Shown piece after piece: positions 23,907 through 36,100 of a stretch of DNA of 64,000 bases. The stretch comes from Caenorhabditis remanei. Lineage: Eukaryota > Nematoda > Chromadorea > Rhabditida > Rhabditidae. The notes beneath the pieces were generated by a model. It made no database searches and was not told the origin of the DNA. It worked only from the letters and a program-made list of their open reading frames with translations. The stretch's first letter is position 1, and every line of letters starts with the position of its first letter. The DNA is taken from positions 10,974,001 through 11,038,000 of the forward strand of contig NC_071329.1 of NCBI RefSeq assembly GCF_010183535.1. The letters are read 5' to 3'. A program made the position numbers and the translations under genes.

Positions 23907-25309
23907 GGATGACGTACGTATATTATATTGGAAACGTCTATAAACAATCGTCATGAAAAGAAAAACATGGTAAAAGAGGAGAGTGCAAGAAATAACTGTG
24001 ATGTTGAGAAATATAAGAAATTATATTTGAATTGCCACGAGCGATGTAGATCAAAAACATTTCAAAAAATGTGTTAAAAGATGAAATCTTGTAGAGAGAG
24101 CGTTTTTAATGAGAAAGTTATATACCACGTCAGATGGGAGAATACGGTAGGTTCAATGAACATCCCAATTCATCTTATCTGATCAAAATTTCTTGAGAGA
24201 AAATATCAATTACACTAAAACCAAGGGAACACACCATTTCTGAAAAGAAAAAAACGATTCGTCCTATTGAGAAGAGGAGAGAGAATTGAAGACTGATTTG
24301 AATCAAGACAAGAAAAGGTGATCTGGCAGTTGTTACACGGTTTTATCTGATCATTGTCGCGAGAAAAAGAGAAAGAAAAAGAGAGAAAGAGATAGACAAT
24401 ACAGTCTCATCATGTTCATTTTGCAGCGAAAAAGAGAAGATTCGTCTTCAAATTGTAATGTATAAGTGATACTAATACTGGCAAGACCTTGGTTTTTTTC
24501 TGTCGCGGAATTTAGAAAAATTGACAGTGAGTGATGAGAAGAAGATGGTTCACAAGTTCAATTTAATCAACTGATTCTAGTTGACAGACGGAAAAAAAAG
24601 AAAATGATCAAACAATCGAAAAATTGAAGAGTGAAAAAGAAAATGAGTTCATTGGTCTTATCAGTTCCAGATTGGAAAAAACAACAATTTTATAGACATA
24701 TTTTTCTTCGATTCTACACCAAAATGTTGCGAAGGTGTTTGAAATGTGGATTGACGTTGAATTTTCATAAGCAGAACCAAACGAAACATGCCCAGCTTCT
24801 GTTCCTCATCGTGTCCTTCTTTGTCGAAGTCTGAACAGGAAACTATTTTCGTAACGGGTAATTGAAGAAATGTTTGGTTAGAAACGGATAAAATTCAACT
24901 CCAAATATCCGACAATTTCAACATTTTCTTAGTTTTTGAATTAATTTTTCGTTTTCGAGTTATTCCATATTTCTTGGTGCTTCTGTATTGTCTAGGCACC
25001 TTTTTCCGAAAGTTTTCCCCAACATTTTCCGATTTTATCTCAGCCCAGCATCCGTAACTTTTAATTTTAACTGATTTCAATATCAGAAATCAGTGATAGT
25101 TTCAAGCCAACTATTTTTAATTTTGCCGCCCGCTACAATCAGACAAATCAAACAGATCTTGAACTTTTAGGATAATTTTCAAAGGTCGGCAGTATTATTT
25201 TAAATGGATACAACAACAAAAGACCGCCCGAAAAATCGGCTTACCGAGAGAATGGATTACATATCCCCCGAATGAAAAGTAATGTTTTCAATGTTCAGAC
25301 CAGTGAAAA
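23907..25309. other. Intergenic between pmt-1 and a divergent gene
   Basis: Divergent promoter region: pmt-1 reads left and the receptor gene at 25310 reads right. No gene is seen; a 67-codon frame at 24631-24834 has no splice context or recognisable character. Confidence 0.6.
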
Positions 25310-26883
25310 ATGTTTCCTTCAGTTTCAAAATTGTCTGTTATTTCAACAGAATCGATGAATTCCTTGAAATCTGTATCTTCAAAAATTAATTTGACAAAAG
25401 AAGATTATGAAAGTACTCCATTTATTCACGTTGAACGGGTGAGCTTGAACAAAAATGGTAATTGAGATGATCTGATGTTCAGATGATCTGGCTTCTTCGA
25501 TTGGATTTTATAAACTCGAAAGGATGGGCGAGACGAATAAATAACATGGTTACAGGAATTTTTCTGATTTCGAGTAATGTTCATTCTTTTCGAATTTTAT
25601 TTTTGAAAATAAAAAAAAACTTGAGGTATTTACTACCTCGGATTCATGGCGAAGACAATGTTCTACAAGTCATCGTTCTATGTTTTGGACATGTCACTTC
25701 AACTTCTCAGTATGATTTGGCATTTTGAGTCAATTCTTTCAACGGTTTGTTGAATTGAATCTCAATCAAAGTTTCCATTTTTCAATTTTCCAGATCTTTC
25801 TGGCCTATTGGCAATTGAGTGGACAACTGGAGGGACTGAAGATAAAGTTAGAAGTTTGTCAAAATTTCAAAGGAGCCAGAAGTAAAACGAAACAACTTTA
25901 TGGTACTGAATACAATTCATTCTAAACTTCAATGCAACTTCAAGACGTTTTCAGATGGTGCTCGTTGGTTTCTCATTTTGTATGTGATTACTACAGTATT
26001 CAATATCTGTTACTCGGCAAAGTTCTACTTTGAAAAATCTCATTCAGTTTGGGCCGTTCTGATTTCAGAGGTTTTTACAATAAAACAAACCCATCCAATT
26101 GAATAATTCCAGATGTTTTATTATAAACAACTCCGTTTTATAATGTCAATTATCAGTTCATACATGTACTCCGTATGGCTTACAACAACTTATGTTTTCG
26201 TCACTTATGCGAATGCTGCTTATTTCGAGGTTGCCTATTTTAATAAAGAAATTCGAAATCTTTCCGGTTCTCGGGCTGAAATAAAACGGAAACTATTGGA
26301 AAATATTGAAACATTCCGACTGATAAGTGAAGCTATTTCTGAATTAGATATGGTATTCCGTGTGAGTCATTGGGTATCCCTATCCCACAATTCTCCAATG
26401 ATTCTTTCAGCTCTACACATTCGCAATGCTTGCTACAGTAATCCCAATTCTTATATTCACATTGATGATGCTCAATCAACATCTTTCTTCTGTCACTGAC
26501 TTTCTCATCTGTGCTCCATTCATTCTTTTTTGTATTTGTGCATTCTGTTCTGTCACAATTGCACCTGCTCGTGTACACGAAAAATGTCAGAATCTTAAAC
26601 ATTCATTGTGTCGAAACAAGGATATCTGGCAGCCTCATGATCCAGAAATCTATCAACTTGCATCAGCTTTATCTAGTCATTGTGAACAAAATGGACTAGG
26701 AATTTCCATTTGGGGATTCGCAACACTATCACGGCCGTTAATTTTGGGAGTAAGATTTTGAATCGAGTTATTGAAAATCGAAAATGTTTTCAGACTCTAT
26801 CAGCGACTGCTATGATGATGTCTCTGTTGACAGACTTGAAACCAGAAAGAATAATCGAAGTGGAAGTTGAAGAAGGAAATTGA
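25310..26883 (+). CDS. Seven-helix receptor, gustatory-receptor-like
   Basis: Probable multi-pass chemo- or photoreceptor resembling the invertebrate gustatory-receptor (GUR) family; I cannot assign a C. elegans orthologue. Proposed exons: 25310-25438, 25483-25709, 25772-25902, 25955-26070, 26113-26361, 26411-26749, 26794-26883, giving 426 residues, a usual length for the family. Hydrophobic segments include WFLILYVITTVFNICY, IMSIISSYMYSVWLTTTYVF, FAMLATVIPILIFTLMML, FLICAPFILFCICAFC and a final LSATAMMMSLLTD helix followed by a short acidic tail. A soluble, mostly helical loop precedes the last helices. The join between exons 2 and 3 is doubtful: the strong TTTTCCAG acceptor at 25793 gives the wrong frame with the GTATGA donor at 25710, so an acceptor ending in CAAAG at 25771 is needed to keep the frame. 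AATAAA at 26903-26908 follows the stop. Confidence 0.6.
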
Positions 26884-26902
26884 AAACTGTTGATTTCTCT
26901 GA

Positions 26903-26908
26903 AATAAA
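26903..26908 (+). terminator. Polyadenylation signal of the receptor gene
   Basis: AATAAA twenty bases after the TGA of the receptor gene at 26883. Confidence 0.6.
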
Positions 26909-27392
26909 TTGGTTTTATCATGAATAACTCACTACATGTCAAAACAAATTCGAATTTTTGAAACATTTTCCCCTCATCTCAAACTTGAAGAGTTCAGTGA
27001 TCTATCAGAGTTCATCATCTATTTTCTCTTTTATCTTTCTCATCTTTTCATCTTTTCCCTACCGAATTCCCATGACGATGCTCTTCATTCTTTTTCGAAC
27101 AAGAAACATTTGTTCCGAAAAAAAACCTGCTCCTAAATCTCTAGAAGTTTTTTCTAAGATAGAGAAATGGGAATTGCCGCAAAAATGATAAAACGAATTG
27201 AATTCCCAGGCGAATGACGTCTTCTTCTTCCCGCTCTTCTTCCACTTTGTGTCTTTTCTCTTCATTTTTCTTTCTATTTTCGTGCATGTCCCTTCCCACA
27301 AATGCAATTTTTCCAACTCATTTTCAGCTCATCCCTAAATTCATTCCAACCTCATTTTCTTATTTCAGAACCTACCGTAATCTTGTTCCAGC

Positions 27393-28122
27393 ATGTTCAT
27401 CTTTTCACAATTTATCATTTTTCTTTGTCTTTTGTTCAACGACGTCAATTGTCTTGGTGGAAAACCGTTCCACGTGGCACGAAGAGATATGACTGGAAAG
27501 AATTATGCCGTGTTGGCATTGTGTGATGATTCATCAAAAGGGCATCACATAAATGTGACTTTGAGTTTAAGAAATGACGCTGGAGATAATCTGGAAATCG
27601 TTCATTTCCGGAACTCAAAAGAACCAATTGAGGTAAGAATACCAGTATTCCGTTTCAGAGAATGAATGTCCGGGGAGATCAACTCGACAAAAATAGACTA
27701 TTCTTAATTTTTCATTCAGATCGAAGACCATTCTGCTCATAATATCACAGAAGTTGTTCTAACTGCTGACGCTGCACCAGTTCCATATAACATTCAGAAG
27801 GTTTCCGTCAGAATTCGTGATAAGTGAGCAATATTTGATTCCTTCAATGTATTACTTCTACCATAATTTCAGTCTTTTCAAACTTCATGTCAACCAAGAA
27901 TGTGATGACGAAGACGAATTCATCACATCTAAAACTCAACAGACATTTTGGAGTCGACGAATTGATTGTGAAAGGTTTGAAGATGTTCACTTCTATCGTG
28001 GATACCCTTGTATTTTCAGAAAAGATGTTTACTGTGACGATCGTCATGACGAATTTCTGGGATGTGAATCAGTATTTGTCTATCACATGTCATGGAAACG
28101 TGGAGCCACTGGAAGGATTTAA
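27393..28122 (+). CDS. Secreted protein of unknown function
   Basis: Three exons, 27393-27632, 27720-27823 and 27873-28122, join in frame to 197 residues. The N-terminus is a clear signal peptide (hydrophobic run FSQFIIFLCLLF ending near residue 20). The mature part has two N-glycosylation sites (NVT, NIT), an early cysteine in VLALCDDSS, and a C-terminal half with five cysteines, consistent with disulphides. Beta-strand-like alternation (NVTLSLRNDAG, VSVRIRDN) suggests a compact extracellular domain. I do not recognise the family. A TTTCAG at about 27363-27368 lies upstream of the ATG and would suit trans-splicing. The gene lies 485 bases after the receptor polyadenylation signal, so an operon is possible but not indicated. 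Confidence 0.75.
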
Positions 28123-30150
28123 TGATCTCATCCTGATTTTTTCTATTTATTTTGCTTGTCAATTGTAGACGGTTTATAACTGAAACCATCAAATGGTTCA
28201 ACTGTAGTTTTTACATGTACTTACCCGTACACTGGTCTAATGACTAAACCGATAAATGCTTGTTTTCTTGAAGGAGCTGTTCTCAAATATAAGTGTTCCA
28301 GATATTAGTATTCGATATTGGTTTAGGTGGGAATCCGAATAGATCAAACTATTTTGTCTTGAAGAATTCGTTGGATCATAAACTTTTCAGACTTCTCAGA
28401 CAAGCGTAATCAGAAAATGCAGATCACCGTTTTCCGAAACTCCATACCACTGAAAACAGCAGTCAAAGTCTTGAAACTGTCTAATTTATTGCCTGTTTCA
28501 CCTATTTCTAAGCACTATTTAGCAGGTTATAATCCACTGTTTACACACAAAAATGCTCCGTTTTCCGCGCACCTTTTCCAATTTCTTTTTTGTTTTTTCT
28601 TCTTTTGCCGACAACTCTTTCTTCCATTATTATGCTAATCACTCATTTTTCCCCTGATCTTTCTTTCTGTTCTCTTCCGGAACTCTGCAAGTTTCTGTCA
28701 ATTTCTGTCTCATAAGCGTAGAATCTAGTGATCATACAGCAATGCAGCTAATTTCACAAGAATTTATTCAATTTATGTTTGTATTTGATCATGTGCATTT
28801 GCATGTAGACACGATTTCATTTCGATTTCAAATGTTGGGATAAGATACTCATACCGTACCTAGTCGCTCGCTACTGGTATGATCTTCTTAGAAAAAAAAG
28901 AAGATCAATTGTCAAGATAAGAAGTTTTGAATGCCAGTTTTCTAGAAATATTGATAGATTTAACTTCTTCATCATCCATGCATTAACCATAAATCAATTC
29001 AGATATTTCAAAAATCAAAGGGTCTTTTCACTTAAAAATATTCAGAAACCCGCCCAACTAAACAATTTGAAACGACTCTCCCAACTAGTTTTTTTCCATA
29101 GTTTTTATCGTTTTTTCTTGACTTTCATAAAGCCATACCCTCCTCTTATCACTTTTTACCCTTTTTCACCTTCACGTGTCTCTATACCAGATCCATCAAC
29201 GCGCGGGCGGCACACTCTACAAGTTGTGCTCTCCAAATGTGTGCTCTTTTCCTCTTTTCTTCTTTTCTGCTCCCAAAAATTTCTGTTTGTCCTGACTCCC
29301 GTCTCGGGAAGGTAGAGACGTGGAAATACAGTAGGAATTCGAGAAATTCAGAGAAAAAGAGACGAAGAGACGTCACAGTGATTGGATTGGATTGTGGTAG
29401 AGCCGCCGCGCTACCACGCAAAAAATACAGTTGCTCTATGATCGATTCCACCCGCCCGTCTCTCATTTTGCTCTCTTCTAGGGAATCTCCTTTTGAACAC
29501 TTATTTCCATTTTTGATTTCAGAATTTCCGTTTTAACCTCTATAAATTTTTATTAGTTGTGAAACATCAGAAATTACTATGACTCACAAACCAGATTGTT
29601 TTCATCACGTAAGATAAAGTAGAACTGATTCAAAAAATCATCAGAGCCACAAATAAAAGTTATTTCTAATAGAGACCTTCTATCAGAAATTTATGTCTAC
29701 CACGTTAAAAGCTTTTCATTATTATTTCTTGGTTACAGTAACCCACCAAACCTTTGTTTTAGAATGTATTCCATCTCATAGATGACATCTAGAAAAGAGA
29801 CGATTTTCTAGAATAGTACTCACTCGAATAAAAAAGTTCATACTACTGACCCCTCTCTACGAAATCCGATACACTCTTCAACTCACGAAAGTTGTTTTTT
29901 TTTGCAAAAGAATTCAATCGTCCCTTCTTCACGAGAAGAGCGAATAACAAGTAAAAAAACACTTGACCCGTGTCTACAGTAAGAACTATGAAGTACTGTA
30001 GAAACAACACATACTTTCGTTTATCCGCGCAAAAAGACTATCTTGAATTCGCCCACTTCTCTTCTTGATTGCGATGGCTACGACAGATAACACGAAGAAA
30101 AGAGGAAGAAAATTACCTGATAATGGGCAGTTTTTCATCACTCCGCCGCC
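28123..30150. other. Intergenic, no gene recognised
   Basis: No supported coding region. A short block richer in G+C around 29196-29215 and a tract with CCGCCGCGC near 29402 stand out from the AT-rich background but contain no identifiable feature. Confidence 0.55.
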
Positions 30151-30222
30151 GGGGGTATAGCTCAGTGGTAGAGCGCTCCCTTAGCATGGGAGAGGGCTGG
30201 GGTTCAATTCCCCATACCTCCA
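30151..30222 (+). tRNA. tRNA-Ala (anticodon AGC)
   Basis: A complete 72-base cloverleaf. The acceptor stem pairs GGGGGTA (30151-30157) with TACCTCC (30215-30221), with one G-U pair, and the discriminator is A. The D arm reads GCTC...GAGC, the anticodon stem CTCCC/GGGAG, and the loop TTAGCAT (30181-30187) places AGC at 30183-30185. The T arm TGGGG-TTCAATT-CCCCA carries the internal box B; box A is TAGCTCAGTGG. A run of five T at 30228-30232 terminates RNA polymerase III. No intron. Confidence 0.97.
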
Positions 30223-30227
30223 GAAAC

Positions 30228-30232
30228 TTTTT
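30228..30232 (+). terminator. RNA polymerase III terminator
   Basis: Five consecutive T six bases after the tRNA-Ala end. Confidence 0.7.
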
Positions 30233-30543
30233 CAACTTTTCTTAGTTCTAAAAATAGTAGATTATTGCTTGCTTTACAAATTAAAAGCAGAACTTGTGAA
30301 AACTGGAATATAAAATAAAATTAGCTCATGTTTCTGTGAGGTGAAAAAAGAGCCTAGTACCGCCGAATTGTTTACTGTTCTGTTCGCCAGCGCAGATGTT
30401 AAATAAAAACTTTACCATTGCTTACTTTCGCGTACATTTTTACCCCCATCTATCTAACCTTCTTTACTCTTGGTTTCTTCTACATTCTTGTTCGCCCACT
30501 CAAAAAGTCCAAATTTTAATGTTTTATTTCATTTCAGATCATC

Positions 30544-30944
30544 ATGAAAGAGCCCTGTTTCCGATGCAAACGACCGACTTATTTCAATGACAAAGTGAGT
30601 TTTTAACGATAAATACATCAAGAAAAAACCAAGAAATATTCTAGATGGGACCACTGAAAGATGGATCAATGTTCCATAAAGGATGTTTCAAATGCTGGAT
30701 TTGTGGAACTAGATTGTCTCTCAAAACGTATCACAATAATAGAAATGATAATACTGATCTCGAGGTAGTATTGAACAGTTCCTCTTCATCTTTTTATAAT
30801 TTTTAATTTCAGGTTTACTGTGCGGGTCACGTACCAACTCCAGGACCACATGATCCAATTCCACATCGATCAAATCTTCTTTTCTCTCCAAAAACAAAGG
30901 GAGAATATCCACATAATTTGATGAGACCTGCTGGACCAACATAA
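30544..30944 (+). CDS. Single-LIM-domain protein, 100 residues
   Basis: Three exons, 30544-30594, 30645-30764 and 30813-30944, encode 100 residues. One LIM zinc-binding domain fills the first two thirds: Cys5-x2-Cys8, His28-x2-Cys31, Cys34-x2-Cys37 and Cys60-x2-His63 supply eight ligands for two zinc ions; the last spacing (22) is slightly longer than usual. The remainder is a proline- and histidine-rich tail. LIM domains mediate protein contacts, often at the actin cytoskeleton or in the nucleus; the partner is unknown. TTTCAG ends six bases before the ATG, the classic position of a spliced-leader acceptor. The small size resembles CRIP-type proteins, but the tail lacks their typical glycine-rich end, so I give no symbol. 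Confidence 0.85.
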
Positions 30945-31667
30945 TATGAATCACACTTTCAAATCATTTGAAATTCTGAAAATTGATTGTTTAAAACCGC
31001 TCTTCTCTCTCATTCTCTCTCTTTTCCATCGCCTCTTCTATCCCAATTCATTTGTGAATTCGCTACTGTTTGGCTTGTATTATATAAACTTTACGATTTT
31101 TTAAAATTCCCATTCTAAAAAACGAAATTCATCATTTTCTGTTCTCCTATCAGAAATGATTCGAAAATCTGGAAATTCGTTTTAAAAATGTTTGAGCTAG
31201 GGTACCTCTCGCTAGAATACTAGCAGAATACTAGCAAAAAATTGAGCTAACACTTTCTGAATTGCCATACTGAAAATCGTCTATGTATCGACGAAGTCAT
31301 CAAAGCTTATTATCTGAAGGGAAGGTAACGGTTCTCACGTTTCAATGCAGTTTACAGAACCTTGTTGAACGTGGATTTCTGTCTCGAGCAAGTCTACTTT
31401 GTGCGTTTGTTTGACAATTTGAACAATGAGAAGAATGGCATGATTAGGTACTTCCAAAGTGCTATAATCATGCGATACGCGAGGATGAAAACCAATTTTT
31501 TGAAGCGCGGAGTGGGAAGTGTGAACATAACGAAGAATGAACATTAAAAAGGTGAGTTCCATAGTTGATCGTGGCGTCTCGGTCTCACTCACTTCTGACG
31601 TTGCCTTCTGGACGCTTCTTACAATACGAAGGAAGCTAGGGGTTTCTTTCAGATCAAAATCTTATAG
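30945..31667. other. Intergenic, no gene recognised
   Basis: The 3' flank of the LIM gene leads into repeat DNA. Repeated ATACTAGCA-like words occur near 31210-31240. Open frames at 31335-31592 on both strands overlap repeats and are not supported. Confidence 0.5.
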
Positions 31668-33100
31668 GACACGTCATAGACATGACCTACATACGTACCA
31701 TGGTTCAAGCTATGAGTTTGTTCCCCAATCAGATGGAAAATCGGCGTTCTTTAGTTCAGGAAAAGTTTTGATTGAAAGACACGTCATAGGCGTGACCTAC
31801 AGTAGCGAGCATAAGTGAGTACCCCTAGGTACTTTTATGTGTAACTCAGCTGAATCATGTCCGTTTTGCCTAAACTTTTTTTTGATAGGAAGCCAAAATA
31901 TTCAGCAATACGAATATAGGTTTTTTGAAAAACTTCCATCACTGATTTTTTCGATAATCGATTTTTCCTGATCTTGATTTGAAAATCCGAAAAAAAACTT
32001 TTTATTTTTCTCTTGGTGTTATTGAGTTTTTGATGTCAAAATGATGGAACATGTTCAAATAAACAAAAAATTATGTTGAATTGGCTTCTCAACTCCTGAG
32101 CATCGCACTAGAGCTCCAGAAGTCAAAAGTAATGCATTCGAAAAAATCTTCATAACTCATCAAAAAAGGGTTAAAATTAGCCGAAACATGCACCAAAAGA
32201 CGTGTCTTGTGTTTTTCTACAAACCAACATCAAAAAATTACAGATTAAGAAAAAATAATTTTTCTAATTTTTTCACTAAAAATTTTTTTAATTCCTATTT
32301 TTTCTCAATTTCTGGTATTTTGTGACTACAACAAGAACAAGGAACACATAAATGTGTTTTATTATGTGTGATAAAGCATCTTGCATGCAGTATTTGAAAG
32401 TTATGTTTGTTTTTCATCCAGAAAATACCAGAAATTGAGAAAAAATAGAAATTTAAAAAAAAATTTTAGTGAAAAAATTAGAAAAATTATTTTTTCTTAA
32501 TCTGTAATTTTTTGATGTTGGTTTGTAGAAAAACTCAAGACACGTCTCTTGGTGCATGTTTTGGCTAATTTGAAACCTTTTTTGATGAGTTATAAAGATT
32601 TTTTCGAATGCACTACTTTTGACTTCTGGAGCTCTAGCACGATGCTCAGGAGTTGAGAAGCCAATTCAACATAATTTTTTGTTTATTTGAACATGTTCCA
32701 TCATTTTGACATCAAAAACTCAATAACTCCAAGAGAAAAATAAAAAGTTTTTTTTCGGATTTTCCAATCAAGATCAGGAAAAATCGATTATCGAAAAAAT
32801 CAGTGATGGAAGTTTTTCAAAAAACCTATATTCGTATTGCTGAATATTTTGGCTTCCTTTCAAAAAAAAGTTTAGGCAAAACGGCCATGATTCAGCTGAG
32901 TTACACATAAAAGTACCTAGGGGTACTCACTTATGCTCGCTACTGTACGTGCATAACCACCATGGTTCAAGCTACGAGTTAGTCCTTCAATCGAATAAAA
33001 AAGCGTTGCATGAGTACTGTAGTTCGGAAAAAGTTCTGATTGGAAAACACGTCATATGCGTGACCTACGTACCACGTACCATGGTTCAACGATGAGCATT
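31668..33100. repeat. Diverged ~110-120 bp tandem repeat, interrupted
   Basis: The block ACACGTCATAG...TGACCTAC, followed by ACCATGGTTCAAG, appears at about 31669-31707, again at 31780-31800 resuming at 32959-32972, and a third time at 33047-33090. Between them lie related versions of GTTCAGGAAAAGTTTTGATTG and GAGTTNGTNCNNCAATC. Removing the transposon at 31800-32945 restores a regular spacing of about 110-120 bases. Confidence 0.75.
31800..32945. mobile_element. Foldback DNA transposon with ~522-bp arms
   Basis: A 1146-base element made of a left arm (31800-32321) and its near-perfect inverted copy (32422-32945) around a 100-base spacer. The ends start CAGTAGCGAGC and are flanked by TA on both sides (31798-31799, 32946-32947), the target duplication of Tc1/mariner-type transposases. 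There is no transposase frame, so it is non-autonomous. The arms differ by only scattered mismatches and small indels. A read-through transcript would fold into a long double-stranded RNA. Confidence 0.92.
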
Positions 33101-33110
33101 TTCGGCTGCG

Positions 33111-33155
33111 AGACGTTTCGAAATCAGACATTTCGAAACCAGACGTTTCGAAAGT
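33111..33155. repeat. 15-bp unit repeated three times
   Basis: Units AGACGTTTCGAAATC, AGACATTTCGAAACC and AGACGTTTCGAAAGT are head to tail, followed by a fourth partial AGACT. TTTCGAAA is palindromic in each. Confidence 0.85.
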
Positions 33156-36100
33156 AGACTTTAAAAATTTACTGAAAAATGAGCTCTTTTCTGTTTAATT
33201 TTACTCGGATCCTCAAGGCTCCGGGATATTTCGAAATCTTAAGAATACTATTTTTCAAAAAACATTTCGAGCTAAAAGTATTTGCATTTCTGGACTAAAG
33301 ATCACCTATATCTTCTAAGCTCCAGCAAGAATCATATACTCACAGTTTGCATTCGACGTGTGCGAGTCTGAAGTTGTTTCTTCTTTTCCTTCTAAAATAT
33401 TTTCCTTCTAAAAAATCAAAATTCACAGTTTATTCCTTTTCGCTTATTCTTTTCTGGAGGAAGCTATGAATGGAATGACCATCTTGATTTTTGCCGGGCG
33501 CTGCAGGTAACTGCTTTGAATCGGAGAGCGTGCAGAAGGTGACTTTATTCAACATAAAGTCGTTTTTTCTCTCAATAAATATATGGAATATACATAAGAA
33601 CATGTGTTCTTCCTCCGTTAATATTTCTACAACTTGCGCGAAAAGACGATACCATCTACAAATGAGGGAGAGTGTCAAGGGTCAGTTTCTCGCTTCAGTC
33701 AATCTATCTTCATCATCATCGACATGCATTCTTCTCCGGTATTTCCATATTTACACTTTTCTTCATCCCCTTCGGTATTAAATATGTGTTCTTGGCCTAG
33801 AGTGAACTTTGAAACTGTGTATTGGTGTTCTCACCTGGATCCACACAAAATCAATCTCAGATTTACTCTCTTTTTTAAATTCAGTCGTACGAAGACTTTT
33901 AGTTGTGTTTCTAACACTCAATAAGGTTGCAAAACTTCAGAATTTCAGATAACATACTATAGCACTTCATAACAAAACTTTCCTTTTCTATTGAAATTCT
34001 GAGTCTGTTTGGAATCAAAATAAAGGAAAATACCCGTTGCTGGTATTGGCAGTGGTCACTAATTAAAGCCCACTATTCTCAGAAACCGCTTCGATGTTTT
34101 TCACTTTTTCCTCTTCCGCTTTTATCTTATTCAGCTGTTTTTTCTCATTTTCTTATTTGACTTTTTCTCTTTTTTCACCTTGAAAAGCATTTATTTTTCA
34201 AATTTGAAATTATTTGGTCAACCAAGAAAACTAGTTACAAATTTCTATCCGGAGTTTGTATCTTTCACTTATTATTTATTCCCTTTTCCTTTTATTTCAG
34301 CACAGAAAAATAACATGTACTAGTTGTTTTTGCTCTTGTTGTGTTGACGATCATCGAGAAATACTGAAAATAACGGCGTCTTTCTTCACTTTTACTCTAT
34401 TTCTCTCTTTCCCTTTTTGATCATTTTTCTGACTGCAGAAAGCTTTTAGAACTCGTGCTGGAAAATATAGTGACATTTATTGAAATTGATATTTTGATTC
34501 TATTTTTCAACTCAAAAATATTTATGATTAATCGTGTTGTCGGCTGCTACATTTTAAGAGAAGATGTTGCCATTCCGAAAAAGTATACAAGCCAATGTGA
34601 AATCAAAAATCCCGGAAATCTTAGAGAACTTCTGGAAACTATTCGATTCATTTGCAATTTCTCTACACAGTAATCCTCTTAATAAGTATTTGTTGTCTCT
34701 CATTTTAACTTATTTTTACCCAATTAAATTATATTTCAGTTGTAAGAATTGTTGTAAAAAACAGCACTGTTTTAATAACCTACAGAATCATATATGTCCT
34801 CCCATGCCATTTTTCTCTCATTTACTTAACTTTCAAGGACTTTTTTTTTGAAAATAGATTCCAAAGTATGTAGTTGTAAAACTGTTTCAGAATCACCGAT
34901 TAGATCAATCCGTATCATCCATCAATTCTATATTTCAAACTTCAATAAACTCTCAGAACTTTTCAAAAATAGCTGTTCATTGCGTAGTAAATGTTCACAT
35001 ATTCGCATTAAGAGTAATCTATTCTATTGGTTCTCAGTATATTCCAGTACAACACACTTTCAAAAATGTGTTATTCTCTCCCTCATTTTCAGCCCAAATG
35101 GGTAGTATTCAATCTGTTTTCGACTCACTTCCACTTCCACGAAACTACTCATTTTCCTGCAAATTCCACTCAACAAAACTCAATAAGTCATGCGTTTAAA
35201 CGCCTTTTCGTTTATGAGATCTCACATTCTAAGTCCCCAAATAATCTTTTCGGCGAAACAATTTTTTGCACCTGCTCCAGTAATTCTCTCTTCGTTATTT
35301 TACCCTCGATCTGCCAATCTTTCTCCTTTTTCTTTCCGAAATTAAATTTTTCATTTCTATACTAATGTCAGTTTTACATTCACCCATTTCTCGTAATTTA
35401 TACGACATTTCCTTGATTCTGACCATAAAATAGAGGTATTTTTTATTGAATTCAATCAAGTAAAAGCTCTTCCAATATCCATTTATTACTATTTCTTCTC
35501 TCTTCTTTTTCTTCGTTTTTGATTCTTGACGGCAGAACTTTTTTCCCGTTTTTCCTCTTGTGTCCCTTCTAAAAGCAATGCATATATCCGCCTTTTCTCT
35601 GCTATTTTTGCTTGGTGATGTGCAGAAAAAAAGAGAAAAACGGGCTCAGTTTGCAAAAAAGAGCCGAATGATGGCTCAGTTGGGAGTAGAATAAAGGACC
35701 GGACCGCTGTATGTTTTTATGTGTTTTCGTCTGAAAACCACGTGTTCTCTCGTATGTTTTCTGAGGTATATTGTACTTCAAAACAACTTTTCAACAAAAG
35801 TTGTCGGGAATTTATTGTATTTCAATTGGTTTAATTCAGTATACGGTATTTTTTGGCTCCGTCAAACAGAAAAGAATCTACGAAGTTCAGAAGTAATAGC
35901 TGAAAATGGAAAAGTTAATACTTATATTTTAGTTGAAAACTCATTCAATTTCGATTGTTTTGTCTTTACTTTGATGTATATCATGTTCCTCCCACTATAT
36001 AACCTCGTCTTTTACTTGAAATTGTCTTGTTAGGCACTTGCTCAAGTCTTCATTGATTTTTTAAAAGTTGCTTTCTTTATGATCAAATGAATAAACAGAA

